A stretch of DNA of 64,000 nucleotides from Cognatishimia sp. SS12 (GCF_028369055.1 NZ_JAQNCZ010000004.1:124001-188000), one strand, 5' to 3'. Shown: positions 17,609 through 26,497, numbered from the stretch's first letter. Notes: generated by a model not told the origin, from the sequence alone. Numbers and translations are program-made.

Positions 17609-19408
17609 TCAGGCGGCCACAGACCCATCGGTGAACTGCAGCCGCGCGAGTTTTGCATATAGCCCGCCCTCGGCGACGAGATCATCGTGACGGCCCTGCG
17701 CAACAATGCGCCCCTCGTCCATCACAATAATCCGGTCGGCCTTTTTCACCGTTGCTAGACGGTGCGCGACAATCAATGTGGTGCGCGACTGCGCCAGCGC
17801 GTCCACCGCGTTTTGCACCAGACGTTCGCTTTCTGCATCCAGCGCGCTTGTCGCCTCATCCAAAAGCAAGACCGGCGCATCCCGCAGGATCGCGCGGGCA
17901 ATGGCAATGCGCTGTTTCTGCCCGCCCGACAGCATCACGCCGCGTTCGCCAACCTGGCTGTTATAGCCTTCGGGCAGCTTGCTGATAAAGTCATGGGCAG
18001 CAGCGGCGCGCGCGGCGGCCTCAACCTCGGCATCGGTGGCGTCGATCCGGCCAAAGCGGATGTTGTCGCGAGCTGAGGCGGCAAAAATCACCGGGTCCTG
18101 CGGCACCAGCGCCATTGCCTTGCGGAAGGAACCCCGCGCCATCGCGCTCAGCGGCACCCCGTCAAGCAGAACCCGCCCGCCTTGCGGATCATAAAACCGC
18201 TGGATCATCTGAATGATCGTGGTTTTCCCGGCCCCAGAAGGGCCAACCAGCGCAACCGTCTCGCCCGGCGCAATCGTCAGGGTGACATTATCAAGCGCAG
18301 GCAGTTCGGGCCGCGCCGGATAGTTGAAATTGACGTTTTCAAACCGGATCTCACCGCGCACAGGTTGCGGCAGTGGCAGCGGTGCGCCAGGGTCCTGCAC
18401 GCTGTCATCTTGCTCCAACAATTCCACCAGACGTTCGGTGGCCCCCGCAGCGCGCTGAAGCTCCCCCCAGATTTCTGACAGGGCGGCGACGGACCCGGCC
18501 ACCATCACCGCGTAGATCACAAATTGAATCAGCGAACCGGCACTCATCGCGCCCATGCGCACATCGCGCGCGCCGATCCACAGCACGCCAACCACACCTG
18601 TGAAGATCAGGAAAATTACGATACTGGTCATAAACGCCCGGGTTTTGATGCGCCGCTTGGCGGCATCAAGACTGAGGTCTGTCACTTTGGCAAAGCTGCG
18701 GCGGCTTTCGCCCTCATGGGTAAAGGCCTGCACGGTCTGCACCGACAAAAGCGCCTCGGACGCGCTGCCCGAGCTTTCGGCAATCCAATCCTGATTTTCC
18801 CGCGACAGCACCCGCAGACGTCGCCCCAGCACAAGGATGGGCACGATCACCAGAGGCACAATCAACAGCACCAGCCCGGTCAATTTGGCAGAGGTAAAGA
18901 GCATCAGCACCAGACCGCCCGCAAAGATCAGCAGATTGCGCAGCGCAATTGAGATACTGCTGCCGATCACCGACAGGATCAGCGTGGTATCGGTGGTGAT
19001 GCGCGACAGCACCTCGCCGGTCATGATGTTTTCAAAAAACGCCGGGCTCATGCCAATGATCCGGTCAAACACCGCTTTGCGAATGTCGGCCACCACGTTT
19101 TCGCCAAGGCGCGTCACCAGCATATAGCGCAGCGCCGTGCCAATCGCGAGCAAGGCGGCGACACCGATGGCCGCGAGGAAATATTGATCCAGAAGCGCAT
19201 CCGCCGCGGTGTTGAAATTGTCCACCACACGCCGCACGGCGATGGGCATCACCAAGGAAACACTGGCCGTCAGCACCAGCGCCAGCCCGGCGCAGAGCGC
19301 AAGACCGCGATAGGGTTTCACATACGGGGCGAGCGCCCGCAAAGCACCAATATTTTTTGACTTTGCCCGATCTTCATCGCTTTTTGCCGGTGTCGGTCTG
19401 CGCGCCAT
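17609..19408 (-). CDS. ABC exporter, fused permease-ATPase (MsbA/LmrA type)
   Basis: The start at 19408 (MARRPTPAKSD) follows GAGGA; 19456 is an alternative. The 599-residue half-transporter has six transmembrane helices (about residues 40-330) and a C-terminal ATPase with GPSGAGKTT, LSGGQKQRIAIARA and LLLDEATSALD. This is the type IV exporter architecture of MsbA and bacterial multidrug or lipid exporters, acting as a homodimer. Substrate is unknown; the essential lipid A flippase MsbA is one candidate but these families cannot be separated by eye. It is transcribed away from tRNA-Gly and is separate from the downstream acyl-CoA synthetase. Confidence 0.88.
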   Translation of the reverse strand: MARRPTPAKSDEDRAKSKNIGALRALAPYVKPYRGLALCAGLALVLTASVSLVMPIAVRRVVDNFNTAADALLDQYFLAAIGVAALLAIGTALRYMLVTRLGENVVADIRKAVFDRIIGMSPAFFENIMTGEVLSRITTDTTLILSVIGSSISIALRNLLIFAGGLVLMLFTSAKLTGLVLLIVPLVIVPILVLGRRLRVLSRENQDWIAESSGSASEALLSVQTVQAFTHEGESRRSFAKVTDLSLDAAKRRIKTRAFMTSIVIFLIFTGVVGVLWIGARDVRMGAMSAGSLIQFVIYAVMVAGSVAALSEIWGELQRAAGATERLVELLEQDDSVQDPGAPLPLPQPVRGEIRFENVNFNYPARPELPALDNVTLTIAPGETVALVGPSGAGKTTIIQMIQRFYDPQGGRVLLDGVPLSAMARGSFRKAMALVPQDPVIFAASARDNIRFGRIDATDAEVEAAARAAAAHDFISKLPEGYNSQVGERGVMLSGGQKQRIAIARAILRDAPVLLLDEATSALDAESERLVQNAVDALAQSRTTLIVAHRLATVKKADRIIVMDEGRIVAQGRHDDLVAEGGLYAKLARLQFTDGSVAA

Positions 19409-19507
19409 GGCGTCCTCGTAATCGCTCGCTACTTCTTCTTTGCCCCGCCTTAACACAGGTCAGACAGAAACCGCCATTCCTGATGCGCAGTTTTTGCGCC
19501 TGCCCAC

Positions 19508-19536
19508 TTGACCTTGGAATCTGCGTGAAATAACTA
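19508..19536 (+). promoter_or_regulatory. Sigma-70 type promoter of tRNA-Gly
   Basis: TTGACC (19508-19513) and TAACTA (19531-19536) are separated by exactly 17 bp. The predicted start would be near 19543, six bases before the mature tRNA. Confidence 0.7.
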
Positions 19537-19548
19537 GTCCGAACACGA

Positions 19549-19622
19549 GCGGGTATGGTGAAATGGTATCATAAGAGCCTTCCAAGCTTAAGGTGCGGGT
19601 TCGATTCCCGCTACCCGCTCCA
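19549..19622 (+). tRNA. tRNA-Gly(TCC)
   Basis: The 74-nt sequence folds as a cloverleaf. The acceptor GCGGGTA pairs with TACCCGC, the anticodon loop CTTCCAA gives anticodon TCC at 19581-19583, and the T-arm is GCGGG-TTCGATT-CCCGC. CCA is encoded. The outer anticodon-stem pairs are weak (G-T, A-A), but all conserved positions are present. It reads GGA and probably GGG codons. Confidence 0.96.
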
Positions 19623-19673
19623 ATCCACCAAATTGCTGATATTATTTGATATTAATGCATCTGCGCTGTGATA

Positions 19674-21056
19674 TCATAATGACCCGACCAGTTTGCCGGG
19701 ATTGAGGATACCCTTGGGGTCAAGGCAGCGTTTCATGTCGCGCATCACCTGATAGGCAGCGCCATGTTCGGCCTGCATATAGTCCAGTTTTCCGGTGCCA
19801 ACGCCGTGCTCGCCTGTCACCGTCCCCGCATGGTCCAGTGCCAGTTGATTGAGCTGCCCAGCCAGGGTTTTGGCGCGCTGCACCTCTTGGGCACTGTCCG
19901 GGTCCACCAATATCTGCAGGTGGAAATTGCCATCCCCGACGTGACCAACGATCGGCGCAATCAGGTCCGATGCCGCAATCAGCGCTTTGGCGCGCGCAAT
20001 GCAGGCCGCCAGCGCAGAAATGGGCACGCAGCAATCCGTGACCACGCCCACCGCCCCAGCGCGCAGGGTTTTGACGGCGTAATAGGCCGCATGCCGCGCC
20101 GCCCAAAGCCGGTTGCGATCTTCGGTCTTCTCAGCCCACTGAAAGGCGCTGGCCCCCTGATCTTCGGCGATGGCTCGAAAATTTTCGACCTGCTCGGCCA
20201 CACCGTCGGGGGAGCCGTGAAATTCCAAAAACAGATAGGGTTTTTCCGGCAGGTCAAAATCGGCGTTGTACCGATTGATGGCCCGCACCTGCACCTCATC
20301 CACCAATTCAATGCGCGCCATGGGCAACCCCATTTGAATGGCGGAGATCACGCTTTCAACGGCCCCCGAAATGCTTTCAAACGCGCAGGTCGCGGCCGAG
20401 ATTTTTTCGGGCTGCCCATGCAGACGCACTGTCAGCTCGGTGATGATACCAAGCGTGCCTTCGGAGCCAATAAAGAGATGTGTCAGATCATAGCCCGCAG
20501 CGGATTTGCGCGCCCGGCTGCCGGTGCGCAGGATGGTGCCATCGGCCAGCACCACCTCAAGCGCCAGAACATTTTCGCGGATCGTGCCATAGCGCACGCT
20601 ATTGGTCCCCGAGGCCCGCGTCGCGGCCATGCCCCCGATGGTGGCATTGGCACCCGGATCAACCGTGAACATCAGCCCGGTGTCGCGCAGCTCTTCGTTC
20701 AGGTCACGACGGGTCAGTCCGGGCTGGACCACCGCGTCCAGATCCTGCGGGTGCACCGCTAGGACCCGGTTCATCCGTGTCATGTCGAGAGAAACCCCGC
20801 CGTGCGTCGGCACGACATGCCCTTCAAGCGAGGTACCCACGCCAAAAGCCGTCACCGGACAGCCCTGCGCGTGACAGATTTTCAGGATGGCCGAGACTTC
20901 GTCCGTGGTTTCAGGATATGCCACTGCGTCCGGCAACACGGGTGGGGTATAGGCCTCATCCCGGCTATGGCTTTCACGGTCTGCCAGCGCTGTGGTCAAA
21001 CGCGGCCCCAAAAGATCCGCGATCTGGGCAAGTGCGTTTGCATTTTGCTCTGCCAT
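19674..21056 (-). CDS. FAD-linked oxidase, D-lactate dehydrogenase (cytochrome)/GlcD-like
   Basis: The 460-residue protein has an N-terminal FAD_binding_4 domain (VTAFGVGTSLEGHV, VDPGANATIGGMAATRASGTNSVRYGT, FIGSEGTLGIITELTVRL). Its C-terminal FAD-oxidase domain ends with HVGDGNFHLQIL, GEHGVGTGKLDYM and DPKGILNPGK. These match D-lactate dehydrogenase (cytochrome), which passes electrons from D-lactate to the respiratory chain. Related D-2-hydroxyacid dehydrogenases (glycolate oxidase GlcD) are hard to exclude, but no glcE/glcF neighbours exist. GGGGAGGG precedes the ATG. Confidence 0.85.
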   Translation of the reverse strand: MAEQNANALAQIADLLGPRLTTALADRESHSRDEAYTPPVLPDAVAYPETTDEVSAILKICHAQGCPVTAFGVGTSLEGHVVPTHGGVSLDMTRMNRVLAVHPQDLDAVVQPGLTRRDLNEELRDTGLMFTVDPGANATIGGMAATRASGTNSVRYGTIRENVLALEVVLADGTILRTGSRARKSAAGYDLTHLFIGSEGTLGIITELTVRLHGQPEKISAATCAFESISGAVESVISAIQMGLPMARIELVDEVQVRAINRYNADFDLPEKPYLFLEFHGSPDGVAEQVENFRAIAEDQGASAFQWAEKTEDRNRLWAARHAAYYAVKTLRAGAVGVVTDCCVPISALAACIARAKALIAASDLIAPIVGHVGDGNFHLQILVDPDSAQEVQRAKTLAGQLNQLALDHAGTVTGEHGVGTGKLDYMQAEHGAAYQVMRDMKRCLDPKGILNPGKLVGSL

Positions 21057-21139
21057 GGTCCCTCCCCTTTTGTCCTTGTCATGCCTCTTGGGCCAATCTT
21101 GGTTTTGTATTTCCCGGTGACTTAAGCAGCAACGCCGTT

Positions 21140-22054
21140 TCAGACACGCCCTTCAGACAGCATCTGCTTGGCCTCGCTGCGCAGAATACCGATCAATTCG
21201 TCACTGCCGGGGCGCACATCCGGATGCGGCGGCTCGATTAAGGAAATTTCCCGATCATTCTCGTCAGCCACAAGTTTGCGCAGCACGATATCGGGGCTGC
21301 GTTTTGCCTCGGTCAAGGCATATATCTGCGGCAGGATCGCCACGCCCGACCCCGTGGCCGCCATCAGCCGGATCGCATCGAGACTGGTGCCTTCGTATTC
21401 GTCCGAAACAAAACCGCCCGCTTCTTGCGCAAGTGCGGCCACGGTGTGCGACAGCCGGTGATTTTGACCCAAGGTCAGGAAAATCTGTCCCTTCAACTCC
21501 GGCAAACCAATGGGCCCATGCTCGGCGGCAAGTGGATTATCCAGCGTCAATGCCACCCAGAAACTTTCGCGAAACAGGGATGAACGCCGCGTGCCCGGAT
21601 GGTCCTCGGGCGTGGAGATAATCATATCAAGCTGACCGTTGCGCAGACGCTCATCCAACTCGCGTGTGCCCTCTTCGCGCACGACAAGGCGAAATTCCGG
21701 GTGTTCCTGATGCAAGCGGCGCACCGCGTTGGGCAAGAGATATGGCCCAAGCGACGGCAAGACGCCAAGTCTGAGCCGCCCATGAAATATGCCGCCCCCC
21801 CGGGCCGCAGAGCGCAAATCCTGATGATCGCGCAACAAGCGGCGCGCGCGGCGCACGACCTCTTCGCCTGCTGCCGTAATCACCGCACCGCTGCGCCCGC
21901 GCATAAAGAGTGTGACCCCCAGATCGGCCTCCACCTCGGCGAGCTGCGCCGAGAGGCTGGGTTGGCTGACATTGAGGCGGCTGGCGGCCGTGCCGATGCG
22001 ACCGGTTTCGGCGACGGTGACAATATATTGCAGCTGCCGGAGCGTGGGGCGCAT
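21140..22054 (-). CDS. LysR-family regulator, OxyR-like but without cysteines
   Basis: The 304-residue protein has an N-terminal winged HTH (TAASRLNVSQPSLSAQLAEVEADLGVTLFMR, residues 22-52) and an effector domain that aligns with OxyR. The OxyR peroxide-sensing segment is recognisable as NHRLSHTVAALAQEAG, but the positions of Cys199 and Cys208 are Arg200 and Ala209. No cysteine occurs anywhere in the protein. It cannot use disulfide sensing and must respond to a ligand or act constitutively. It is divergent from nhaA, and an OxyR-type half-site pair lies just upstream of its start. Confidence 0.85.
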   Translation of the reverse strand: MRPTLRQLQYIVTVAETGRIGTAASRLNVSQPSLSAQLAEVEADLGVTLFMRGRSGAVITAAGEEVVRRARRLLRDHQDLRSAARGGGIFHGRLRLGVLPSLGPYLLPNAVRRLHQEHPEFRLVVREEGTRELDERLRNGQLDMIISTPEDHPGTRRSSLFRESFWVALTLDNPLAAEHGPIGLPELKGQIFLTLGQNHRLSHTVAALAQEAGGFVSDEYEGTSLDAIRLMAATGSGVAILPQIYALTEAKRSPDIVLRKLVADENDREISLIEPPHPDVRPGSDELIGILRSEAKQMLSEGRV

Positions 22055-22059
22055 TTTAC

Positions 22060-22096
22060 ATAGCCTTAAACTATTTAACTTAACGAGAACTTATAT
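22060..22096. promoter_or_regulatory. OxyR/LysR-type binding site between the regulator and nhaA
   Basis: ATAG-N7-CTAT at 22060-22074 is a perfect instance of the OxyR half-site dyad. After a 7-bp spacer, 22082-22096 gives a degenerate second copy, as in the tandem OxyR footprint. It starts six bases upstream of the regulator's ATG, the expected place for autoregulation. The second dyad is weak, so only the first is clear. Confidence 0.55.
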
Positions 22097-22167
22097 TTGA
22101 AACTTTGAAAAAGCCACTACATTTAAACCAGTACACATGCCCATTGCCCTTTTGACGGAGTGACCCC

Positions 22168-23349
22168 TTGGCTAGACCCTCTTCTCGTATCAATCTATTC
22201 TTTCAGAATGAGGCCAGTGCCGGCATCGTTTTGATGGCGGTCGCGCTTCTGGCCATGTTCGCCGCCAACAGCGGCCTTGCCCCATATTACAACGGGTTCC
22301 TGGATACCAACGTCCGTGTTGGTGCCGGCAGCTTTGAAATCTCCAAACCGGCCCTGTTGTGGATCAACGACGGGCTGATGGCGATCTTTTTCTTTCTGGT
22401 TGGTCTGGAAATCAAACGCGAAGTCCTAAAGGGCGAGCTGTCGACCTTGGACAAGGCAATTCTGCCAATCCTTGCCGCGGTGGGCGGCATGGCGATCCCG
22501 GCGTTGATTTTTGTCTATTTCAACTGGGGCTCCGAAGAAACTTTGCGGGCTTGGGCTGTTCCGACCGCCACTGACATCGCCTTTGCACTCGGGATTCTGG
22601 CGTTGCTGGGCACCCGCGTGCCGCTGGCGCTGAAGGTGTTTTTGCTGGCGATTGCCATTATTGATGACCTCGGCGCGATTGTGATCATCGCGGTATTTTA
22701 CACCTCTGAACTGTCGGTCAACGCCCTGACCCTGTCGATGCTGGCGTTCTTTGCGGCCGTTACGATGAACCGCATGGGCGTGCAGCGGATCGCGCCTTAC
22801 CTGCTGCTGGGTCTGTTCATGTGGGTTTGCGTTCTGAAATCCGGCGTGCATGCAACGCTCGCGGGCGTCCTGATCGCCATGACCATTCCGATGAAGCACA
22901 AAGAGGGCGACAAAGCGCTGCTGATCCGCTGCGAACATGCGCTGCACCCTTATGTCAATTTCCTGATCCTGCCGCTCTTTGCCTTTGCCAATGCGGGGGT
23001 CGGCCTGTCGGGCATTTCCTTGTCCGATCTGGCAGAGCCGCTGCCGATGGGCATCGCCTTTGGCCTGTTCTTTGGCAAACAGATCGGCGTCTTTGCCGCC
23101 ACCTGGCTGGGCTGCAAATCCGGTCTGGCACGCTTGCCGGCGGGTGTGACGTGGCAGCATGTCTATGGGGTGGCCTGCCTGACGGGTGTCGGCTTTACCA
23201 TGAGCCTGTTTATCGGTTCGCTTGCCTTCAGCGCACCCGAATATATGAACACCGTGCGTCTGGGCGTGATCAGCGGCTCGGTCATGTCAGGGATCGTCGG
23301 CTTTCTGGTGCTGCGCTTTGCGCGGCAGCCGGTGTCGGCCATCGCCTAG
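22168..23349 (+). CDS. nhaA: Na+/H+ antiporter NhaA
   Basis: The 393-residue protein starts with TTG at 22168, preceded by GACGGAG. It begins in the family style (FFQNEASAGIVLMAVALLAMFAANS) and has twelve predicted helices. Ion-site residues are conserved: the Asp of TATDIAFALG, the Asp pair in AIIDDLGAIVI, and the Lys in FFGKQIGVF. NhaA exchanges two protons for one Na+ or Li+ and helps pH and salt homeostasis, suiting a marine organism. In E. coli nhaA is controlled by the LysR protein NhaR; here an OxyR-like LysR is divergent, a plausible but unproven regulator. Confidence 0.96.
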   Translation: MARPSSRINLFFQNEASAGIVLMAVALLAMFAANSGLAPYYNGFLDTNVRVGAGSFEISKPALLWINDGLMAIFFFLVGLEIKREVLKGELSTLDKAILPILAAVGGMAIPALIFVYFNWGSEETLRAWAVPTATDIAFALGILALLGTRVPLALKVFLLAIAIIDDLGAIVIIAVFYTSELSVNALTLSMLAFFAAVTMNRMGVQRIAPYLLLGLFMWVCVLKSGVHATLAGVLIAMTIPMKHKEGDKALLIRCEHALHPYVNFLILPLFAFANAGVGLSGISLSDLAEPLPMGIAFGLFFGKQIGVFAATWLGCKSGLARLPAGVTWQHVYGVACLTGVGFTMSLFIGSLAFSAPEYMNTVRLGVISGSVMSGIVGFLVLRFARQPVSAIA

Positions 23350-23377
23350 GCCAGCCCACAGAGGCCCTAAATGTGAA

Positions 23378-23406
23378 ACGCGCGCCCAAGAAGGCGCGCG
23401 TTTTTT
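23378..23406 (+). terminator. Rho-independent terminator of nhaA
   Basis: A perfect 9-bp stem ACGCGCGCC/GGCGCGCGT with a 6-nt loop is followed by a T-run. The convergent amidohydrolase gene ends at 23413, so it may also act on the opposite strand. Confidence 0.9.
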
Positions 23407-23412
23407 ATTGAT

Positions 23413-24282
23413 TTAGAAGCGATAAAACCGCTGCGCGGTGCCGCCAAAGACTGCGGCGTGATCGGTGGCCGGCACCAGCGCCTCATAAGCCGCGATCAAC
23501 GTGGAATAGTCAGATGACAGCGAATCGACCGGAAAGTTTGAACCGAACATCACCCGCTGCGCGCCAAACTGCGCCAATACTTCGCTGACGATCGGCGCAA
23601 TCTTGGCAGCGGTCCAATCATGGTCAAACATGCCAAGCCCCGAAAGCTTGCAGCTGACATGGGGCAGATCGGACAATAACCGCAACGCCCGCGCCCAGGC
23701 CTTCAACCCGTCAGGGGTGCGATCATGCGGAGATCCTGCGTGGCACAGGACAACAGGCGTCTGCGGCGTGTCCTTTAGAATGTCGGCCGTGGCCTCCATC
23801 AATTCTGGCAACAACTGCAGATCAAAGCTCAGCCCCCGCGCGCCGAGCTGCGCCAGACCTTTGGCAAACGCCGGGTTGGTCAACAGATCATTGGTGCCGG
23901 TCTTGGCATCCTCGCCCGGGGCGCGGCCGATGATTTGCCGCACACCGCGCAGGCTTGGCAGCGCGGATAGTGCGGCCAATCGGTCCAGCAGCGCGTCATC
24001 CGTCAGATCGCAGGCCGCAACCTGCACCATCGGCCAATCCGGGTTGGCCGCAGCCACGGCGTCGACCCATCGGGCCTCGGCCAGAGGGTCAGCCGCGCCC
24101 ACCTGGATGTGCACCGAGCCACGCATCCCATGCTGGCGCGCATCGGCGGAAAATTCGGGCAGCAGGTAATTGCGCTGGATCGGTGTCGGGTCGCCGAAGA
24201 ACCGCGGCGCGCCTTTTTCCATCAGCCATGGATAGCTGACCGCATCCAGATCCCAGAGATGATGATGAGCATCAATGCGCAT
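23413..24282 (-). CDS. Amidohydrolase-family TIM-barrel hydrolase (lactonase-like)
   Basis: The 289-residue protein opens with DAHHHLWD (metal-binding HxH), has CHAGSPHD near residue 185 and ends with FGSNFPVD near 250, where the catalytic Asp lies. This is the amidohydrolase_2 branch of sugar lactonases and 2-pyrone-4,6-dicarboxylate lactonase relatives. It would hydrolyse a lactone or ester in the cytoplasm. It overlaps the upstream snoaL-like gene by 11 bp, forming the left arm of the LacI-type divergent locus. The substrate is unknown, though a lactone would fit the SDR and HisD-like dehydrogenases in the right arm. Confidence 0.82.
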   Translation of the reverse strand: MRIDAHHHLWDLDAVSYPWLMEKGAPRFFGDPTPIQRNYLLPEFSADARQHGMRGSVHIQVGAADPLAEARWVDAVAAANPDWPMVQVAACDLTDDALLDRLAALSALPSLRGVRQIIGRAPGEDAKTGTNDLLTNPAFAKGLAQLGARGLSFDLQLLPELMEATADILKDTPQTPVVLCHAGSPHDRTPDGLKAWARALRLLSDLPHVSCKLSGLGMFDHDWTAAKIAPIVSEVLAQFGAQRVMFGSNFPVDSLSSDYSTLIAAYEALVPATDHAAVFGGTAQRFYRF

Positions 24283-25279
24283 GGCTTACAATCCCGGTTG
24301 TGCGTTCAAGAATGTCCACCCCCTGCTGTTTCCAGAAATGCAGCAAGTCGATGAAGACCCAGTTTTCCTTTAGCTTGTCACCATCGCGGCGGTACATGTC
24401 GATGACGCGGAATTCGCCGGGCCGCTCACTGGCGGGCATGCCCATAAAGCCGCCCTTGGGAATGGCGGTAAAATTCGGCCAGCCAAAGAAGCCGCCATAC
24501 TGCCCCTCGCCGATGCGGCAGATATGGTTGGTTTTGCTGCGTTCCTTGAAAGAGCCGCGGAACGGCCCGGCATGCTGTTTGGCGTAGCGCTCGATTGTAT
24601 AGGTCGACCCAATGCCCGCCGGGCCCCACCACAGCATGTCTTTGTGCCAGGTGCGCGCAAGCTCTTCCTCCAGTGGCAGGCCACTGTTCCATTGCCCCAG
24701 ATCCTTCACCATGCGGTCGATTGCGGCCAGTGTCTCCTGCCCTTCGTGCGGCGGGCGATCCTCAAAGATCAGGCCATTGTGGCTGTCGGGACCTGGCTGC
24801 ACAAAATGCGCGCCGGTCTGTGGGGGAAAGGGCTGCAACCCGGCCTGCATCATCAGATGCGGGATGTCAAAATACATCGCGGTATCGACGATTTTATCGC
24901 CTTCGACGCGATGAAACGCGCTGAAGCGCAGAAACGCCATTTTTCCCGTGGGTGGAATGCCCAGCCAGGGTTTATCAAACAGCCCGATCAGATGGCCCAT
25001 GGTGGCCACCCAGACTCCGCCCGTGTCAGGATAGACATTGTCACCGGCAAAAAAGATATCAAGCCGGTGCTGAAGGCTGGTCAGGCTGGATTTCAGCGGG
25101 ACCCAAAAGCGCTCGGCCACTTGGTCGGGGTCGCGAATCTCATTGAACGGATGATAGCCGCGCCAGCGCGCATCCGACTCATGGAACAGGTCCATAACGC
25201 CAGAGACTTCATTTATGTTAGCGGTATCTAATGCGGAGTAGAAAGTTTTCACGACTTTCTTGGCATTTTGAAAAGACAC
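24272..25279 (-). CDS. SnoaL/NTF2-like protein, two domains (paralogue 1)
   Basis: A GTG at 25279 is chosen because AAGGAAA lies nine bases upstream; an in-frame ATG at 25393 would start inside the operator region. The 335-residue protein appears to contain two NTF2/SnoaL-like cone domains, about residues 1-165 and 190-330. Each carries the F-x(n)-DG(D/K)K/L-I-x-(D/E)-x-W/Y strand signature (HRVEGDKIVDTAMYFDIP; YRRDGDKLKENWVFIDLL). SnoaL proteins are cyclases or hydrolases without cofactors; many are uncharacterised. It is first in the left arm, facing the importer operon across two LacI-type palindromes. Specific activity is unknown. Confidence 0.75.
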   Translation of the reverse strand: MSFQNAKKVVKTFYSALDTANINEVSGVMDLFHESDARWRGYHPFNEIRDPDQVAERFWVPLKSSLTSLQHRLDIFFAGDNVYPDTGGVWVATMGHLIGLFDKPWLGIPPTGKMAFLRFSAFHRVEGDKIVDTAMYFDIPHLMMQAGLQPFPPQTGAHFVQPGPDSHNGLIFEDRPPHEGQETLAAIDRMVKDLGQWNSGLPLEEELARTWHKDMLWWGPAGIGSTYTIERYAKQHAGPFRGSFKERSKTNHICRIGEGQYGGFFGWPNFTAIPKGGFMGMPASERPGEFRVIDMYRRDGDKLKENWVFIDLLHFWKQQGVDILERTTGIVSHAH

Positions 25280-25349
25280 GTCTTTTTCCTTTGAAAATAT
25301 ATGCTTGCGGCAATTCCATCCATGACGTGAATCGTGCCGCAGCACAATA

Positions 25350-25367
25350 TTTGCATACGTATGCAAA
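25350..25367. promoter_or_regulatory. LacI-type operator 1: TTTGCATACGTATGCAAA
   Basis: An 18-bp perfect palindrome with central CG, the hallmark of LacI/GalR-family operators. It lies 71 bp from the left-arm start codon and 81 bp from the right-arm one. The likely regulator is the LacI-family protein encoded at 33.7 kb in the same locus. Confidence 0.85.
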
Positions 25368-25373
25368 AATGTC

Positions 25374-25402
25374 TTGCCAGAAGTGACACCCAAGAATTAA
25401 CG
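25374..25402 (+). promoter_or_regulatory. Possible promoter of the ABC importer operon
   Basis: TTGCCA at 25374-25379 and TTAACG at 25397-25402 are 17 bp apart. The -10 is poor, but the predicted start falls inside operator 2, which would make repression straightforward. Confidence 0.35.
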
Positions 25403-25403
25403 T

Positions 25404-25425
25404 TTTTTGCAAGCGTATGCAAAAA
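25404..25425. promoter_or_regulatory. LacI-type operator 2: imperfect copy of operator 1
   Basis: TTTGCAAGC/GTATGCAAA at 25406-25423 repeats operator 1 with two mismatched pairs near the centre, extended by flanking T/A pairs. The centres are 56 bp apart, about five helical turns, suitable for cooperative binding or looping by a LacI-family tetramer or two dimers. Confidence 0.75.
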
Positions 25426-25447
25426 CAAGTCCAGCTAGGGGGACCAT

Positions 25448-26497
25448 ATGGCCGAGATTCAATTGCGCAACGTTGGCAAACGTTGGGGTAGCTTTGTTGG
25501 CGTTGACAATTTTGACCTTACGATCGCCGACAAGGAGTTCCTCGTGCTGCTTGGGCCTTCCGGCTGCGGCAAGACAACCACCATGCGCATGATTGCGGGT
25601 CTGGAGGATGTGACCGAGGGGGAGATTTTGATTGACGGCAAGCCGGTCAATGATCTGGAGCCCAAGGATCGCGATGTCGCGATGGTGTTCCAAAGCTATG
25701 CGCTATATCCGAACCTGAACGTGTATGAAAACATCCGCTTCCCATTGCGGGTGCGCGGCATCGACCAGTCCACCCATGATGAAAAGGTGCGCCGCGCCTC
25801 GGCCATGGTTGAACTGGATGACTTCCTGCACCGCAAGCCAGCGGAATTGTCAGGTGGTCAGCGCCAGCGTGTTGCCCTGGCCCGCGCCATCGTGCGCGAG
25901 CCCAACGTCTTTTTGATGGACGAGCCGCTGTCCAACCTGGACGCCAAACTGCGGGTGTCCACCCGCGCGCAAATCAAAAACCTGAGCCACGAACTGGCGG
26001 TCACCACCATCTATGTGACCCACGATCAGATCGAAGCCATGACGCTTGCTGACCGGGTTGTCGTGATGAAAGGCGGCATTGTGCAGCAGGTCGGCTCGCC
26101 CACCGATATTTATGACAAACCGGCCAACGCCTTTGTCGCCAGCTTTATCGGTTCACCAGCGATGAACCTGATTGATGGTGAAATGAAAAACGGCACTTTT
26201 ACTGCGCCGCATGTTTCGATTTCGAACCTCACCGGGCCTGACGGCCCCATGACGCTCGGCTTCCGGGCGGAAGACGCGGTTGTGGTCGCAAATGACGGGC
26301 AGATCAACGCGCCGATCTACACCATGGAACTTTTGGGCGACGCCACAATGGTTTCGGTGCGCATCGGCGGGGCGCTGGTCTCTGTCAAAGCAGACAAAAC
26401 CTATCGCGCCGAGATCGACGATACCGTGTCGATCCAGGTGCCTTCGGAACATTGCCATTTGTTTGATGCTCAAACAGGTGCGCGAGTCGGGGACTAA
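25448..26497 (+). CDS. ABC importer ATP-binding protein, MalK/UgpC type
   Basis: The 349-residue protein has Walker A GPSGCGKTT (near residue 37), signature LSGGQRQRVALARA, Walker B VFLMDEPLSNLDAKLR, and the switch His in YVTHDQIEAM. A C-terminal OB-type regulatory domain follows after about residue 240. This is the CUT1 carbohydrate importer ATPase. TAGGGGGA precedes the ATG. It opens the right arm and energises the permease pair encoded downstream. The substrate cannot be read from the ATPase. Confidence 0.93.
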   Translation: MAEIQLRNVGKRWGSFVGVDNFDLTIADKEFLVLLGPSGCGKTTTMRMIAGLEDVTEGEILIDGKPVNDLEPKDRDVAMVFQSYALYPNLNVYENIRFPLRVRGIDQSTHDEKVRRASAMVELDDFLHRKPAELSGGQRQRVALARAIVREPNVFLMDEPLSNLDAKLRVSTRAQIKNLSHELAVTTIYVTHDQIEAMTLADRVVVMKGGIVQQVGSPTDIYDKPANAFVASFIGSPAMNLIDGEMKNGTFTAPHVSISNLTGPDGPMTLGFRAEDAVVVANDGQINAPIYTMELLGDATMVSVRIGGALVSVKADKTYRAEIDDTVSIQVPSEHCHLFDAQTGARVGD

